A model generated the notes under the pieces. That model was not told where the DNA came from and searched no databases. It was given only the letters and a program-made list of their open reading frames with translations. From NCBI GenBank assembly GCA_963556195.1, contig OY744520.1, forward strand, positions 6,780,704-6,844,703: DNA of 64,000 nucleotides. Direction: 5' to 3'. Position 1 is the stretch's first letter. Each line of letters begins with the position of its first letter. Below, in pieces: positions 12,013 to 23,390 of the stretch. Source of the DNA: Sepiola atlantica. Taxonomy: Eukaryota > Mollusca > Cephalopoda > Sepiida > Sepiolidae. Both the position numbers and the translations under genes were made by a program.

Positions 12013-12327
12013 TATGACAATGCAGAAAAAATTTCAGGATAGATAAATATTTGGTTAGTTTCGAAAACTGGGCTCATCACTTCTTCAGAGCCGGTTATAA
12101 CAAAGTGTTTAGTGCAATCCAGTAAGCTTCAGTCTGTTTGCAAATTGTATGGGTAACGATACTTGGGTTAAAAGGGTAAATAGTCCAAAAGATGTGATTT
12201 GGATTAAAAGCAAACAACACATTTCTTAGACAGTTATTCATTTTCAACCGAAGCATTCTTATCCATTTATATTTCTGTCAATATAATTGTAATAAAAAAG
12301 TAATATGATGTTTGGACATTGTTCTTG

Positions 12328-12329
<2 letters not shown>
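12013..12329. other. Right flank of the 57-bp satellite
   Basis: Single-copy sequence. On the minus strand at 12060-12110 it has CTCTGAAGAAGTGATGAGCC followed by CGAAACTAACC, a hammerhead-like spacing, but stem II does not pair (see rejected). Confidence 0.4.
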
Positions 12330-12395
<66 letters not shown>

Positions 12396-12550
12396 CTTCA
12401 TTTCATTTCCAACAGAACGAAACCGGTCAACATCTCTTGTCTTTGTTTTTCTCCTGCACTTTAACTTCTTTTCCGTTTGTCATTTTTTTCACACATTTTG
12501 TTCACCACGACATTTCTATTTCTTTTTCATGAATTATCGTGTACCTTACC

Positions 12551-12587
<37 letters not shown>

Positions 12588-12692
12588 TCTTTTTTCTTCT
12601 ATCTCTACAATTGCTCTATCTCGTATATTGAGCTAAACCTCTTCACTATAGGTTCCATCTACTAAAAGTTTTACTTTTGGTTTATATTTGAT

Positions 12693-12762
<70 letters not shown>
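12330..12762. repeat. Three (TA)n tracts
   Basis: TA runs at 12330-12391, 12553-12584 and 12695-12760, separated by unassigned pyrimidine-rich sequence. The last run directly abuts the LINE fragment that follows. Confidence 0.9.
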
Positions 12763-13111
12763 TAGGCTCTCTCTACCGTGCTAATAAACGTCTCACACCT
12801 GACATTATCTTTACAAAGCCACCATCCGCCCATGCATGGAGTATTGTTGCCACATCTGGGCTGGGGCATCATCCACTAGTCTCTCCCTCTTAGACAAAGT
12901 AAAAAAAAGAGTCGCCAACTTGATAGGTCCCTCACTATCCACCAAGCTCCAGCCCTTGTCCTATCGCCGCAATGTTGCTTCCTTGTGCCTGTTTTACAAG
13001 TACTTCAATGGATTGTTCTCTGGTGAGCTTGCTACACTAGTGCCCCCAAATAGAGCTTCTGTGGAAAACGTTGCCGCTGGATATCTTCCCTGCGGATTAC
13101 AATTGTTGTAG
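12763..13111 (+). pseudogene. LINE family A, RT thumb/C-terminal fragment
   Basis: Begins immediately after a (TA)n tract with codons for the LTPDII...KATIRPCMEYCC region. It continues through HIWAGASSTSLSLLDKV, RVANLIGPSLSTKLQPLS and CLFYKYFNG to LATLVPP, then loses similarity. The same order is seen at 51500-51790. This is the segment after the catalytic domain of a non-LTR reverse transcriptase; no FADD or PQGS motif is included. 12836-13111 is open, but a frameshift separates it from the LTPDII segment. 5'-truncated and 3'-truncated relic. Confidence 0.8.
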
Positions 13112-13139
13112 TGTTCAAATTCAATCATAACAGATTACT

Positions 13140-13945
13140 ATTTAGAACCGTCCCGAAAGTAATTCTGGAAGAATGAGTTAACCAACAACGTACTAATTAT
13201 TTCCTAGGTGAATTATCCCAGGAATATATAGACAAGGAAGGCTCTGTAGACTAGCTGAAAAGAGCATCTCTCCACTATGATCAAGAGAGAATGATAATGG
13301 CTGCCCAAGATCAAGGCTTGATGACCAATGCCTTTAAAAAGATGAGTGGTGTCAGTAACGATGAGTGCAGGTGCTTCCACACAGAAGTTGAGAGTGTGAG
13401 CCACCTGACATCCAGTTTTAAAGTTCTGCTGTGGGATGCGACACAATGGGGTGTGCAAATACCTTCATTTGACCATCTGTAAAAAGTTGAATATCCAGTG
13501 TAGCAGCAAGTCCTGGGAACATATACCAGAAAGAACTGTTGGAAATAAGTAATACATTATCCACTATGACTATGCAATCCCTACAGCTACATATCTAGAA
13601 AACGGAGCTATTAAACCTGAAATTGTGATATGGGACAAAAGAGAAAAAGTAGCAACCCTAGTTGAAGTCAGTGTCACTAATGATGCTGGCTTAGAGCTGA
13701 AAGAGACAAGATAACTAAATATCAAGGTCTTATGTACGACATGAAAAGAAACTGGAACTTTAGGGAGATCTCCATCATTTGAGTAATTATAGGAGCAACC
13801 GGACTCATGAAAAAAACTACTTGGCGAATATACCCGGTGAACCAAGTGCAAGACAGATACAAAATAATTGCATTTAAAGGAACGGTTAGGATCTTAAAAA
13901 GATCTCTCGGCTGGAGCGTCTTAAATAGCGGGTAAATGTCTGGCA
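13140..13945 (+). pseudogene. R2-like retrotransposon C-terminal relic
   Basis: Conceptual translation in one frame (13267-13480) gives QDQGLMTNAFKKMSG, then a degraded zinc-finger block, CRCFHTEVESVSHL, where the last Cys is replaced by Phe. A second stretch (13600-13700) gives PEIVIWDKREKVATLVEV followed by VTNDAGLE. A third (13730-13860, frameshifted) gives KYQGLMYDMKRNW, VIIGATGLMKK and a basic tail. This order (Cys/His knuckle, PD-type acidic motif with later E, VIGA-GxxKK) is that of the C-terminus of R2-related non-LTR elements, which carry a restriction-like endonuclease there. At least three frame breaks and in-frame stops occur, so it is a pseudogene. The exact clade is uncertain. 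Confidence 0.6.
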
Positions 13946-13990
13946 TTCAATAGGATGCCTCATCCTCAGCAAAAACAAATAGATGAGAAA

Positions 13991-13994
<4 letters not shown>

Positions 13995-14043
<49 letters not shown>
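13995..14043. repeat. (TA)n microsatellite
   Basis: TA run with one CA interruption. Confidence 0.9.
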
Positions 14044-14267
14044 CGGAAAATCAGAACAACATCAGTACCGTAGGTTTCAAATCCTAACAAAGAAGAGTTA
14101 TAATAGGCTTATTTACTGGACTTTCTTCAGCCTCTTTTATCTCTATCCCCCCCCCCCCGGAATAATAAATATTACGCTCTTATTTTTTTTATTTTTCTTA
14201 ATAATCTAACAATCTGCTGGATGTTGTCTCACTAATCTTACATATATATATGTATATGTAAGGTTAG

Positions 14268-14470
14268 TGGGAGTATATTTACAGTAGCTTCTTTCCAAGA
14301 ACTGTAGGCTTATGGAACTCTATTCCTGCTGACTGTTGTCCTCCTACCAATAGCCTTGGTATTTTTAAGACTAAGGTCAATAGGCATCTCTTGTCTTTGC
14401 GATACTCATATTTCGTTCTTGTTAGCTCCTTACATCAAGTGGTTTCATGCTTTGTCTAGAACGATTTCCG
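14268..14470 (+). pseudogene. LINE C-terminal tail, distinct family
   Basis: Encodes SSFFPRTVGLWNSIPADCC, then GIFKTKVNRHLLSL, the typical end of a CR1/Jockey-type reverse transcriptase (a FFPRT..LWNSLP block, about 10 residues, then FK..V..HL). It differs from family A in both peptide and DNA, so it is a separate lineage. A (TA)n tract follows within a few bases of the last recognisable codons. No catalytic motif. Confidence 0.65.

Positions 14471-14472
<2 letters not shown>

Positions 14473-14530
<58 letters not shown>
14473..14530. repeat. (TA)n microsatellite
   Basis: Pure TA run directly after the LINE tail. Confidence 0.95.
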
Positions 14531-14531
<1 letters not shown>

Positions 14532-14537
14532 TTTTAT

Positions 14538-14801
<264 letters not shown>

Positions 14802-15127
14802 TTGCTCCTGCATTTGGCCACATTCCTGAGACACTCCACAAATAACCAAACTCCCTAAAAATGATACCCGAGAAGAAAGTATTTAGCAATTCACCCTGCA
14901 ACCGACACTCAAAACGAATCGCGTAATCTTGTAACTAACCTGTTAAAAGGTGTCTGACTTTGATCAATGGTTATAAACACCCGAATCTCGCACAACATAA
15001 GATTAATAGAGAGTTTAGACCATTTGACAAAGGAGGAAAAGAAATAAAAATCGAGTCTCATTTCAAACATCCGAATGCAGTAACATCCAAACACACTTAT
15101 TTTATACTGTACTATTCAAGCAACTAC
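14802..15127. other. Unassigned sequence
   Basis: No coding or repeat signal that I recognise. Confidence 0.4.
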
Positions 15128-15142
15128 CCCCTCTCTCTCCTC

Positions 15143-15222
<80 letters not shown>

Positions 15223-15372
15223 AAAACAAATATTATATATATATATATATAGTAAGCAATGCATATATATATGGCAATCAAGCTACACAGAGGCTCCCAT
15301 GTTTCATCCCCGGGGGGAATCGTCAGGCTAAATTATATCTCCTTATAATATTTTATGTGGATACATGAAGTA

Positions 15373-15431
<59 letters not shown>
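15128..15431. repeat. (CT)n(TA)n and further TA tracts
   Basis: CT run 15132-15190 passing directly into TA to 15218, a short TA at 15235-15251 and a long TA run at 15378-15431. Between them, unassigned sequence. Confidence 0.9.
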
Positions 15432-15434
<3 letters not shown>

Positions 15435-16159
15435 AAGATTACCAGTACCAGGAAGGGTAAAAATAATCCCCCGGATAGAACAATTTTGAACCACTTTTAT
15501 GTAAACTTACAAAGATTAAAATCAAGATCTAATGCCACTAAACCTCAAATCTAGAATCCTTGTTCCAATTTTGATCAAAACACATTAGATGATTTGGATT
15601 CTAGAAAATGTCTCAAATTTAAGGCTTAATGTTAAAGGATGTTAAGAATAAATATACATTTAGAGAATTTAGCTTAATTGGTTTCTAATTACTATGAATC
15701 AAATTTAATGCAAATCTGAAATATTTGAATTTTCAAATCGAATGTTGTTTCCATATAACAGCGCTGAAATCTCTTTAAAATACTCTAAAGAAACTGAAAT
15801 TTGGGGAATACTGCTTAATTGATGTTAAATTTCACAAAAATCGGTCGTAACTTTTAATGAAGGGTATCCATTCTCCCCTTTGCATGAAACAAAATTACAT
15901 CAAATATCGCCTACATTTAGACACCTTACATCTAGCAGCTGTGTTTCAAAATTCTTAATGATCTGATAATTAGTTTAGGAGTTAATCCTGTAATAAAAAT
16001 ATATAAACATATACACATACCTAACTTTATATAAATAGACATAGCATATGACTCAATAAGTCCAAGACCTGACAGCTAGTATGTTTTTTTTATAAAGTAC
16101 TAACCTTTCGAATGACACGTGTCAAAATTTGAGCTCAATCGGATTATAGTTATTTAAGT
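15432..16159. other. Unassigned A/T-rich sequence
   Basis: No open frame or repeat family recognised. It precedes the L1/Tx1-like element. Confidence 0.4.
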
Positions 16160-16399
16160 GTTATGGTAGCTCACCTATAACGGACTATTTGGACCATAAC
16201 CACAAATACATGGAGCACCTGCTCTTCAGTGTAAGAACCACACCAATATCTCTTCTGTTGTTGTTGTTGGATTGTTTTGTGCGTCTTCTGCTCTTAATGC
16301 TGCTTAGTTATTGTTGTTGTTGTTGTTGCTGTTATCGTTAAATTCGTCTCTCTTTTTTAGTGCCGGATTGTTTAGAAAATTGTTTTAATCATGGCAACA
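16160..16399 (+). mobile_element. Putative 5' UTR of the L1/Tx1-like element
   Basis: 16160-16245 is an imperfect direct repeat of 19918-20001 (both hold CTATAACGGACTA and ACCACACCA or TCCACACCA at the same spacing). (TTG)n runs at 16258-16270 and 16310-16330 follow. Position just upstream of ORF1 suggests a 5' UTR; this is inference. Confidence 0.45.
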
Positions 16400-17140
16400 C
16401 CTTGCCTTGTGCCGTTCCCTAAGATAAGATAGACATTGTGAACGAGAAGGAATTGGTTAAGTCTACACCTGAACCCATACCAGGTCCGTCGGGTTGGTCA
16501 AAGCCCGCGACTGTTAAAATAAATATGAAGGAGTTCCGAAAGAAAATGAAAGAATATTCTTCACTGATTATAGACACACGATTCATTATTGATATTCCAA
16601 AACTGAAAGAGAAAAACAAAAAAACTCTTACTGTTTGTATTGTCGATAGAAAAACAACAAAAGCGATTCGAACGAGGCATCATCACCAATTTATTAGCGT
16701 CAGTGAGTAATAAACTCCAGAAAATCATTAAGTCAAGAGGGTACAACACCTTAAAAACGTTATTTGTGTTGGAAGGAGAATGCTTTACGTTGTCACGAAA
16801 AGAGATCATTGCGGATAGAATACGTGGGACGAAGACGAACAACTGTGTCGGTTTCCCATGTACCATTCTACATGGACGGAGAGGGCATAGCTGCTTTTCT
16901 AACCAAGTACGGAGACTTTCGGTGGGGAACTATGGTTTACTGCTAAACCAAAAGCATTCACCGAAATTCATTATTACATGGAAGTTGGCGACGACAAATT
17001 GCCCATTTATTGTTGCAGGTAGACGACCTTCTTGCTGGACCAGTTGGGGCTGTTAGAACCCTCACTATTGAATGTATCGAAAGAAAGGCGACAGGTCCAG
17101 TAAACCCGAAGAATAGAGTAGGGGATCATCTGGGTCGTGG
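16400..17140 (+). pseudogene. L1/Tx1-like retrotransposon ORF1 relic
   Basis: A first open stretch (16438-16710) includes PEPIPGPSGWSKPATVKINM. A frameshifted middle has NKLQKIIKSRGYNTLKTLF. In another frame SHVPFYMDGEGIAAFLTKYG is followed by GDFRWGTMVY. The end reads VAGRRPSCWTSWG, which resembles the start of a CCHC zinc knuckle (CW.CG..GH) with its second Cys lost. This matches the ORF1 protein of L1/Tx1-like elements found in many invertebrates, an RNA-binding nucleocapsid-like protein. At least three frame changes are needed, so it is dead. The family call rests on remembered peptide patterns plus the endonuclease/RT relics that follow in the same orientation. Confidence 0.55.
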
Positions 17141-17930
17141 AAAAATTAACTGTCAGCAAGGATCCCACAAAGAAAGATAGCAGCTTAGCTAAATTCCCAC
17201 GAGGACAGGTGGATCAAAGGATTCAGGACGTGGAAATATTAACTTAACAAGGACCTGCGAACTAATAATTCACTCAACCCCATTCTCCGCACCAAACAAT
17301 ACCTCCCAGGTGACCCTCAAACCTAGCCCCATTTTAACCCCTGACTTTCCACCGAACAAATCAAAACCAGCCCCCAAAAGATGCCCCAACAGTAAAAGCT
17401 CCTATAAAAGAGCGTGAATGTATTTTGACCCCCCTTTTAACATGTAAAGAAAAGCATCTCCTCCCCAAAGCTGTCCCCATTTGTCACTCCGAAAAGTACC
17501 CCACCCTCTCGACCCACAAAATCACAAACTCTACCCCTTCTTCGCCATTGTTACGCCATACACACATAACAAAATCAATTCCTCCCCATTCTCCCATGAA
17601 AAGGGAATGCTCCCTCCACCTCCACGACAGACATCAAGTCAAAAGTGACTTAATAAATTTACTCAAGTTTAGAAAGATGGAGGGAAGGTCAGTGGAGAAC
17701 CCACTTAACTTCCCTAAAGCTCTCAAAGAGTCTGAGCCGTTATATACGGACCAAAAAGTGAAGCGACCTACATTTTCACATATTCAGAAAATCAGGTCAT
17801 AGAAGAGCTCCTGTCAGAATACACTCTCCCTCTATAGGCCTCATCGATATTAAGATGAGCTCATATGGGACGAGCCATCATCACCCTGACGTCATTAATT
17901 TTCGTTTCTAAAATCCGACCCTAAGATACC
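17141..17930 (+). other. Proline-rich ORF1/ORF2 intergenic part
   Basis: C-rich stretch (17260-17620), open at 17425-17802 without a recognised domain. It may be the low-complexity C-terminal part of ORF1 or unrelated filler; I cannot tell. Confidence 0.35.
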
Positions 17931-17935
17931 ACAAT

Positions 17936-18620
17936 GCTTCTCAATCTAGCTAGTGTGAATGTCCGGGGGCTGAGGGCCGGTTCTCGCAAAATTCGACAGG
18001 ATCTTTAGCAGCTCGAAGTGGATATATGCTGTATTCAGGCGAATCACTTAATTCCAGGCGATTATCTGGCTGTGCTGGCTAGAGATTTTAGTGTCTCTTC
18101 AGCGTACTTCGATTATCACTTAAGGGGGGGGGGTCCTGGCTAGTAAAGCGTACTTTAGATGCGTCATGTGTCCCTTGTTTCATGGATTCGGAAGGAAGGA
18201 TTTGCGTTCTTGATCTTACCATAAAGGATAAGGCATTTCTATTTAGTAGGGTTTATGTGCCAAATAGCCATGCTAAGCTCGCTCCTTTCTTTCGGCGGAT
18301 CGACCAGCTCATGAATACTTCTCTGACAGTTATCTTAGCGGGAGACTGGAACGCAGTCCTGGATCCCGATTTAGATCGTTTGGGTAATCCCTCGAGGGGT
18401 ACTAACCAAAATCAGGATGCTAGAGTATTTCGTAGGTTTCTCGATAAGTTTGATTTTGTCGATAAATCCCGAAATGAAAAGCCACGTGATGTTGCATGGA
18501 TTTGGACAGCTAGCCGCGGCCCCGGTTAGTTACAACTGATTCTTAATTAGGAGAGTCGACATAGGATTATTAGAATGTCCAAGTTTTTATAATGTAGTTT
18601 CCTCGAATCATCGACTTATT
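17936..18620 (+). pseudogene. L1/Tx1-like ORF2, AP-endonuclease domain relic
   Basis: Starts LNLASVNVRGLRAGSRKIR, the N-terminal strand with the Asn of the APE fold. The next motif reads DICCIQANHLIPGDYL where active enzymes have QETH, so the catalytic Glu is lost. A frameshift in a G8 run (18125-18132) is followed by ICVLDLTIKDKAF, VYVPNSHAKL and LAGDWNAVLDPDLDR, the metal-binding GDxN motif. At 18600-18630 SSNHRLIRVVNLN stands for the SDH motif with Asp to Asn. These domains nick target DNA in APE-type LINEs. With Glu and Asp changed plus stops, no activity is expected. Confidence 0.8.
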
Positions 18621-19312
18621 CGGGTTGTAAACTTAAATAGACCTAAACCTATAATGGCTGGTTATTGAAAGCTCAACACGTCGTTGTTCGATGTGAAGGA
18701 TTACCGAAAAAAGCTAATACTAACCACATTGCGGGAAACGACATCTGCTATAATTGGGAATAAGAAGTGTATTAATCTTAGGTCATTTTCTGACGACTTT
18801 AACCGACGACTCAACCTAGAATCTAGGGAAAATAAAGCGACACTAGAAACTAGATTAGATCGGGCGATGGAAGCGATGGATAGCACTAATGTAATGATAA
18901 TTAAGGCGAAGCTGGCCTCTTTGACTACCAATGGGAACCAGCTGCTAGTAGTTATGGCTAGGTTAAAAAGGATGCCACAGGAAGCAACAAATATGGCCGC
19001 GGAATTGTGTGCAGAGGAACATCGACGTGTTACGGATCAACATATGTTTCACATTGCCGGATGGACGAACCGTGATCAGAAACGAAGGTTTTTGGAGTCG
19101 TTTCGGTCTCATTTTCACTATAACGGCCGGTCTGTTATTAGCGCATTTCGCCCACTATTTGGCCGACTTTTCTCGCCTTGAGGCTACCGAAGTGACTAGG
19201 TGCGAACATTGCATAAAAGAAGAAAAAGTCTGGGAAGTCTTTGGTCAGGTCGGGGACCGATGGTTTGAGGCTGTCTCACATTTTTGTACCCTTGTTGACA
19301 GTCTTCTTTAAC
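18621..19312 (+). pseudogene. L1/Tx1-like ORF2, linker region
   Basis: Continues ORF2 with MAGYW-KLN, then FDVKDYRKKLILTTLRETTS and the helical segment LARLKRM-type (MARLKRMPQEATNMAAELC), then, after a frameshift near 19080, HYLADFSRLEATEVTRCEHC and IKEEKVWEVF. In related elements this is followed by the RT start (TPGIDGLPYE), which is missing here. A deletion of roughly 150 codons joins this to the RT piece at 19470. Confidence 0.65.
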
Positions 19313-19469
19313 TTTTAGTTTAGGAACGGGTCTTTACCATGGGAATTGTTAAACTTTTACGCAACAGTAAATATGCTGGAGTTGGATAGCTAATTTTCGG
19401 CCCTTTACGATATTAAAAACACAGAGTTAAAAATGTTGGCAGGTTGTCTTGCCTGTTCTGATCAGCCCT

Positions 19470-19740
19470 AAATAGAATTGTGCTGTGAAGGGTAAGGCTA
19501 TTCAAGGTAACTTGCACGCGATACGCTTGATAATTGAGAAAGTCGACTCAGAAGATGCGCTGATCAATTTAGATCAGTCCAAAGCATTCGATAGGGTGGA
19601 CCATCCTTGGAGGCTTATTTTTAATCTTCGGCCGGTTTTGGCCCGCATTTTCGATCTTGGATTCGCCTCTTGTATGCAAACCCCGGTGAGCTGGTGGAGG
19701 TGAATGGTTTGAGATCTGGGCCATTTAGATTAAACAGCTG
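19470..19740 (+). pseudogene. L1/Tx1-like ORF2, RT palm fragment
   Basis: VKGKAIQGNLHAIRLIIEKV, then ALINLDQSKAFDRVDHPW: this is RT motif A with its catalytic Asp intact. It continues to a frameshifted VEVNGLRSGPFRLN, the segment that precedes the (R)QGCPLSP motif. The QGCPLSP and YADD motifs are absent, so the domain is truncated. Confidence 0.8.
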
Positions 19741-20345
19741 GAGGTGTAGATTTATTAAAGCGTCGGGGCCCACGTCACCTTGTAAATACGTTTATCTACC
19801 ACAACATATCGGCGGAGGGGTCTTATACTAACACTGGGGTTTTGATCATTGTACATATTCGTTATCAACGTAAAATTCAACGTAAGACTCCTGAGAAGGT
19901 AAGGCTTGGGAGGGGGTGTTATGGTACTTTAGCTATAACGGACTACTTGAACTCACCATAAATACTTGGAGCAGCTGGTCCTCGGTGTTGGGTCCACACC
20001 AGCCCGTGCAGTCATTTTGTAACGCCAGTTTCTTAGAGACGGTGGACTGGTCAATACCAGACGATAATTCGTTCTCGATAATCAGTTCCGCAGGAACTGG
20101 GCCATTTCGGACTGAGATGTCAGTCTTGGATAGTTTTACGAGGTCCACTTTCCCAGGCCTTGCTCCCCCTCTTTGGGGTGGGGTAAGTTCATTGCTTAGT
20201 GCCTGACGTGGCTGCCCAATAAATTTTTTATAGGCAAGAGTTCTCCTCCTTTAAGGGCGCTGGTTTGACTGTCCCCTACCTTCTGGCCTTGTGCCACATA
20301 TTCCTGCGGTGAGAAGGAATTAAATACCCGAAGCAACACCAGTCT
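19741..20345 (+). mobile_element. 3' region of the L1/Tx1-like element
   Basis: Non-coding in its current state. It contains the direct-repeat partner of 16160-16245 and, at 20125-20335, the block also found at 2345-2562. The element end is not defined by a clear tail or target-site duplication. Confidence 0.4.
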
Positions 20346-21640
20346 ATACTGGCAGTCATGACTGACGTACAACCACTCGTGTTCTCTGTTGTCTTATACT
20401 TTTTTTCAATATACTTGTTTTCTCTGAACTCCGAGTTCGTGTGTTCTTTTCGGCCCCTTCACAGGGTCACAAGATGAAGTGAAGCTAGTGTTGCAAATTT
20501 TGAAAACAATGGAAAAATCAGAACGTCGTGTATTTATTGGTTTTTGATGAGTAAATACTGCTGATAAGTATTATTCGGACACTGCACCATCGAAAACAAT
20601 AGTTAAGAGGTTATGGTTAGGGTTAAGGTTAAGTTTAAGGTTAAGGTTATGGTTAGGGTTATGGTTAGGGTTAGGGTTATGCTGACTTTAAATGCAGTTG
20701 TATAGATACAAATGATGCTGAACGTTCACGTTGCCACACAATTCGTCAGTTCCCCCGGAAAACAGAAAAAAAAAGTCCACAAACTTGTTTTGTCCGATCG
20801 TAAATCGTAAGTTGCATGACATAGCAGATGAGTTAAGGATATCAGAAAGCAGTTTGTTCTCCATTTTACAATGAGAAAGCTGTGTTTAAATTGAGTGACG
20901 CGTTTTGTCCGAGTCAATCCAAAACAACAATACGTCAACGATTCAGAACGTTCTTTGCAACTGTTTAAATGCAATAAGAATAAGTTTTTACGTCAATATG
21001 AAAAACCCTTTAACCCACCCGTGACGTCACCAGTTGGCCGCTCCTGGGCTGGCTAGTCACGTGATCCTGTTGGTACAAAAGTTGCTGCCCCGAAGAAGGC
21101 CACGGTTGTCGAAGAGGCCTCTCATAAGGTCACATCCACCCCACGTTGTGTTTGTTTAGATAAGTGGGTGACCGTTGAGAGGGGAAACAGCGACTCGGGA
21201 TCCCTGTCGAATGAAAGGTCATTCATGCAGAACTGTTGAATGGAAGAAATCAAGTTCGTTGCGGTTTTCTTAGAAAATAATTATTCTTAATAATGAATAA
21301 TGAAATAAAATATACACTTGTTGAGTCACTAGGCTAGTTGGCCACATAATGTTGAGTTCACTCTAGTATGTAATTGGACCGATGGACAATTTATCCCTCT
21401 ATCAGTGGCGTGCTGTTCTAAGCTTGGGCGAGGATACACGTATCTCGATAGGTGTGATATCTTTCACGGATAGAGAAGGGTTCTTATGTCCGTTTCTCTC
21501 ATTGATTAATTCACGGTCTGCTTGGTGTAACTCTGGCTAGTCCTCACCGAATGCTTATCACCGACTGACTAGGCCTCGCCCAATGCTTATCACCGACTGC
21601 CCAACTCTCTCAACTTCAACTCACTTATATGGAAATCGCC
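20346..21640. other. Unassigned; includes degenerate TTAGGG stretch
   Basis: 20608-20680 is a decayed telomere-type stretch (TTAGGG, TTATGG and TTAAGG units). 21080-21125 holds CCGAAGAAGGCCACGG then GTCGAAG, vaguely like a Penelope end. 21536-21600 duplicates a ~45-bp CGACTGACTAG/CACCGACTGCCC segment. No coding signal. Confidence 0.45.
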
Positions 21641-21644
21641 TGTG

Positions 21645-22025
21645 AATCTAACAACAAAGTTCAATTTCGATAATGTTATTGAGACATAAGATGTTTATAG
21701 GTCACTCTGACAATATAAACCAAACTTGAAAATTGTTTATCCTTATCCAAATTATAAGTATATTACATTTCCACTGTTTTCCAATTCGAAACAACAAGGT
21801 TCAATTCCGATAATGCCATCTGAGATTGAAGATGTTTTGAGGTCACTGATCATATAAATTGATATATGAACTTGTTTATCTTCAGTGGAGTGGAGAAATG
21901 TTATTTATCAAACTAATTCTAATTTTGTTTATTTGAGGTCCAATGTTGGTTAATGTTTATGGATACATAAGAGGTCTATAGGTCACTCTGACAATATAAA
22001 TTGATACTTTTATTTCAAACCAGAA
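21645..22025 (+). repeat. Imperfect ~140-bp tandem repeat, 3 copies
   Basis: Three diverged copies share AACAA(A/G)GTTCAATT.CGATAATG, then GATGTTT and AGGTCACT(CTGA)CAATATAAA. The third copy lacks the first block. Confidence 0.6.
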
Positions 22026-22239
22026 ATTATATTATATTCTACTGGGCCAATTTATACTAGCCGTGTATGCTGGGCGCCGACTTTCGTAAGGCCAGTTAAT
22101 ATTGTCACAAATATATGGCAATAGATGAAATATAGATCCGTCACTTTGGAGCCGAATCGGCAATCAACTGAGTTGACGGCAGCAGGTGAAAGCTGTGCAA
22201 AGCGACCAAAGACACAAAAATAAGAACACAAGGTTTTGG

Positions 22240-22652
22240 CCTCCGTATTTTAGGATGCGCAAGATATTTTGTTGCTCGATTACTTTGAGAATGGAAGAAA
22301 TATCAATAGCGATTATATAACATCATTTGATGCGTTTGGAGGAAGAAATCGACAAAAATGTAGAAGAAAAATGTGCACTTTCAACAAGTCGACCGCAGCG
22401 ATGGCAAAACTACATGAATTGCACTTCGAATTTAGTCTCCCCCCCCCAATCTCTATATCTGCATCCACCGACTATGTGCTGTTTTCCGATATCAAAAGAA
22501 TGCCTCAGGGAAAGAGAGTTGGCTTCAATGAAGAAGTGACATCAGAAACAAGGGTGTATTTTGATGCTAAAGACAAATCGTTCTACAAAAAAAAGCATAT
22601 CATTCTTAGAAAAGCATTTGAATCAGCGAAGGAACATGCATTAAAGCTATGA
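22240..22652 (+). pseudogene. mariner (Tc1/mariner) transposase C-terminal relic
   Basis: LLDYFENGRNINSDYITS matches the catalytic-core segment preceding the second Asp of mariner transposases (DYLEKGKTIT.EYY). In an alternative frame MRLEEEIDKNVEEK continues the alignment, showing a frameshift. The HDNAPAH block with the second catalytic Asp is missing: CTFNKSTAAMAKLHEL jumps past it. The third-Asp region survives as STDYVLFSDIKR, followed by GKRVGFNEEV, AYF-like VYFDAKDKSFY and a C-terminal helix. Enzymes of this family cut and paste by a DDD triad; one acid is deleted here. No terminal inverted repeats were found around it. Confidence 0.8.
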
Positions 22653-23263
22653 TGTGGACGGCTGTGTTAATACTTATCACTAGAGTGGCCAGCCTGAAAT
22701 TTGGGAGCGACAAATAACACACACACACACATATAGAGAGAGATATAGTATGCTGAAGCTGAGTTAATCAACGTTTGTTTCCTTTACGCCTTTTCGTAAA
22801 TATTTTAATCACACAAAATACACGCTAAAATATCTTTTTTAGTTTTGGAATTGTGTTATGTTTAAAAAAAATCATTTTAAATGTTTCAATTAGCCGAAAT
22901 TTGCAATTAACTCGCCAAGTGACCTATCTCTCACTAAGCTCCTATCTATTACTCTCACACTCTCTCAATGTATCATACGTCATCTATCTCACCCTCTCTC
23001 TCTCTCTCACCCCCCCTCTCTCTCTCTCTCTCTCTCTTAACAGTCGCGGATAATATATGAATCAAAGAATAAAAACTAAAAAGATGTGAATAGATCATCA
23101 TAAACAACAAAAAACAATATAACCGCAAGTCGAAAAACTATTTATATCGAGGGAAATATAAAAAGAAGAATATAACGAACAGAAATTAACTGCTTTTGGA
23201 TTTTGTTTTTATATATAATTGTCGTTGCAAGCTCACTTTTTCATAATTCAAACAATATAACCC
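22653..23263. other. Unassigned, with (CT)n
   Basis: 22716-22734 is a CA/GA microsatellite. 22978-23037 is a CT run interrupted by a C6 tract. Nothing else recognised. Confidence 0.5.
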
Positions 23264-23306
23264 GAGCTCAGTGGTTGGCCCAACGGATCATATTTTTTTT
23301 TATGGC

Positions 23307-23374
<68 letters not shown>

Positions 23375-23390
23375 AGTCGATCCTGGTTTA
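23264..23390 (+). mobile_element. Possible tRNA-SINE head split by (TA)n
   Basis: GAGCTCAGTGGTTGGCC resembles a tRNA box A, and GAGTCGATCCTGG after the TA run (23309-23373) resembles box B (GGTTCGATCC). The TA tract lies between them, giving too large a spacing for a live promoter. Weak call. Confidence 0.35.

Noticed and set aside
6366..12046. Two overlapping open frames of 1883 and 1829 codons as giant repeat proteins
   Set aside because: Both arise from a 57-bp satellite whose unit length is a multiple of three. They overlap on the same strand in different frames, start in a (TA)n or mid-repeat, and carry no domain or unique terminal sequence.
12060..12110. Hammerhead on the minus strand (CUGAAGA ... 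GAAAC)
   Set aside because: Core-like words at fair spacing, but stem II does not pair and stem I partners do not match. At best a very decayed copy.
16438..17056. Host gene with several exons
   Set aside because: The peptide pieces fit ORF1 of an L1/Tx1-like element that continues into endonuclease and RT relics on the same strand.
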